Shown: one piece after another, positions 63,878-64,000 of the stretch
Numbering within the stretch: position 1 is the stretch's first letter
Layout of the letters: each line of letters begins with the position of its first letter
NCBI RefSeq assembly: GCF_003201595.1
Contig: NZ_QJJS01000021.1
Coordinates: forward strand, 1 to 64,000
Length of the DNA: 64,000 bases
Reading direction: 5' to 3'
Source: Sphaerotilus hippei
Lineage (GTDB): Bacteria > Pseudomonadota > Gammaproteobacteria > Burkholderiales > Burkholderiaceae_C
Notes under the pieces: model-generated
Seen by the model: the letters and a program-made list of their open reading frames with translations, nothing else
The model's database searches: none
What the model was told of the DNA's origin: nothing
Made by a program: the position numbers and the translations under genes

Positions 63878-64000
63878 ATGAGCATCGCCCCCTACCTGAA
63901 GATCATCGGCCGCGGCAAGGAAGGCGCCCGCGCGCTGGACCGCGCCCAGGCGCTCGACCTGATGCAGCGCATCCTCGAGGGCCGGGTCAGCGACCTGGAG
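63878..64000 (+). CDS. ybiB: YbiB/TrpD2-family protein, N-terminal end (partial)
   Basis: The window ends inside this gene after 41 codons. MSIAPYLKIIGRGKEGARAL followed by DRAQALDLMQRILEGRVSDLE matches the N-terminal helical domain of YbiB, a relative of anthranilate phosphoribosyltransferase that binds DNA and is linked to DNA damage control. A true TrpD usually lacks the IGRGKEGAR motif. Divergent from the kinase gene with 125 bases between. Confidence 0.75.
   Translation, partial: MSIAPYLKIIGRGKEGARALDRAQALDLMQRILEGRVSDLE

Overview
The window is a GC-rich chromosomal segment of a betaproteobacterium. The best fit is a Burkholderiales organism of the Leptothrix/Sphaerotilus/Rubrivivax type. 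Reasons are the high-GC codon use, the order zapB-like, zapA, 6S RNA, a PEP-CTERM protein beside an exopolysaccharide locus, and a nirBD-nasA-narK cluster next to a fused PP2C/kinase gene. The genus call is inference from gene content; no rRNA or tRNA gene was found.

Layout. (1) 1-4642: the tail of ugd, an unknown 470-residue protein on the opposite strand, then two GT4 glycosyltransferases and a WcaF-type acetyltransferase. (2) 4700-14080: a strikingly AT-rich stretch on the minus strand holding an O-antigen or capsule block: a DUF6625-type protein, an IS5-type transposase remnant, two acyltransferase-3 proteins (one frameshifted), a Wzy-like polymerase, a glycosyltransferase-like protein, a Wzx flippase, a GT4 enzyme and an SGNH hydrolase. 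It reads out of the GC-rich gmd and fcl genes for GDP-fucose. (3) 16651-26371: an exopolysaccharide locus with a WcaI-type transferase, a small secreted protein, a Wzy/ligase, a Wzc-like tyrosine autokinase and a PHP-type phosphatase with a very long disordered tail carrying a hexanucleotide repeat. It ends with a membrane-anchored protein and a PEP-CTERM protein. (4) 27184-36825: an RhlE-type helicase with a structured leader, a GNAT enzyme, a prolyl 4-hydroxylase paired with a proline-rich secreted protein, YaaA, a RES/Xre toxin-antitoxin pair, YchJ, endonuclease III, a cobalamin-binding protein, BioB and PanD.

(5) 36937-49490: one twelve-gene minus-strand unit for cobalamin uptake and late assembly (btuB-cobU-btuF-btuC-btuD-cobO-cbiB-cobD-cobQ-cobT-cobS-cobC) behind a clear cobalamin riboswitch. 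Most gene junctions overlap by 1-4 bases, so translation is probably coupled. No corrin-ring genes are present here. (6) 49579-53665: zapB-like, zapA, 6S RNA, a TauE/SafE permease, a degenerate GGDEF protein and an unusual ANTAR regulator. (7) 53755-61236: nitrate/nitrite assimilation (nirB, nirD, nasA, narK) behind a sigma-54-type promoter and a long leader that the divergent ANTAR protein is placed to control, closed by a strong terminator. (8) The end holds a DUF4124-like protein, the fused PP2C phosphatase/protein kinase and the start of ybiB.

The points most worth following are the pseudo-receiver/ANTAR/PilJ regulator facing the nitrate operon, the prolyl hydroxylase with its proline-rich secreted neighbour, the interlocked divergent promoters between the B12 riboswitch and zapBA, the tailed PHP phosphatase with its (GCTCAG)16 tract, and the homopolymer frameshift in an O-antigen acyltransferase.
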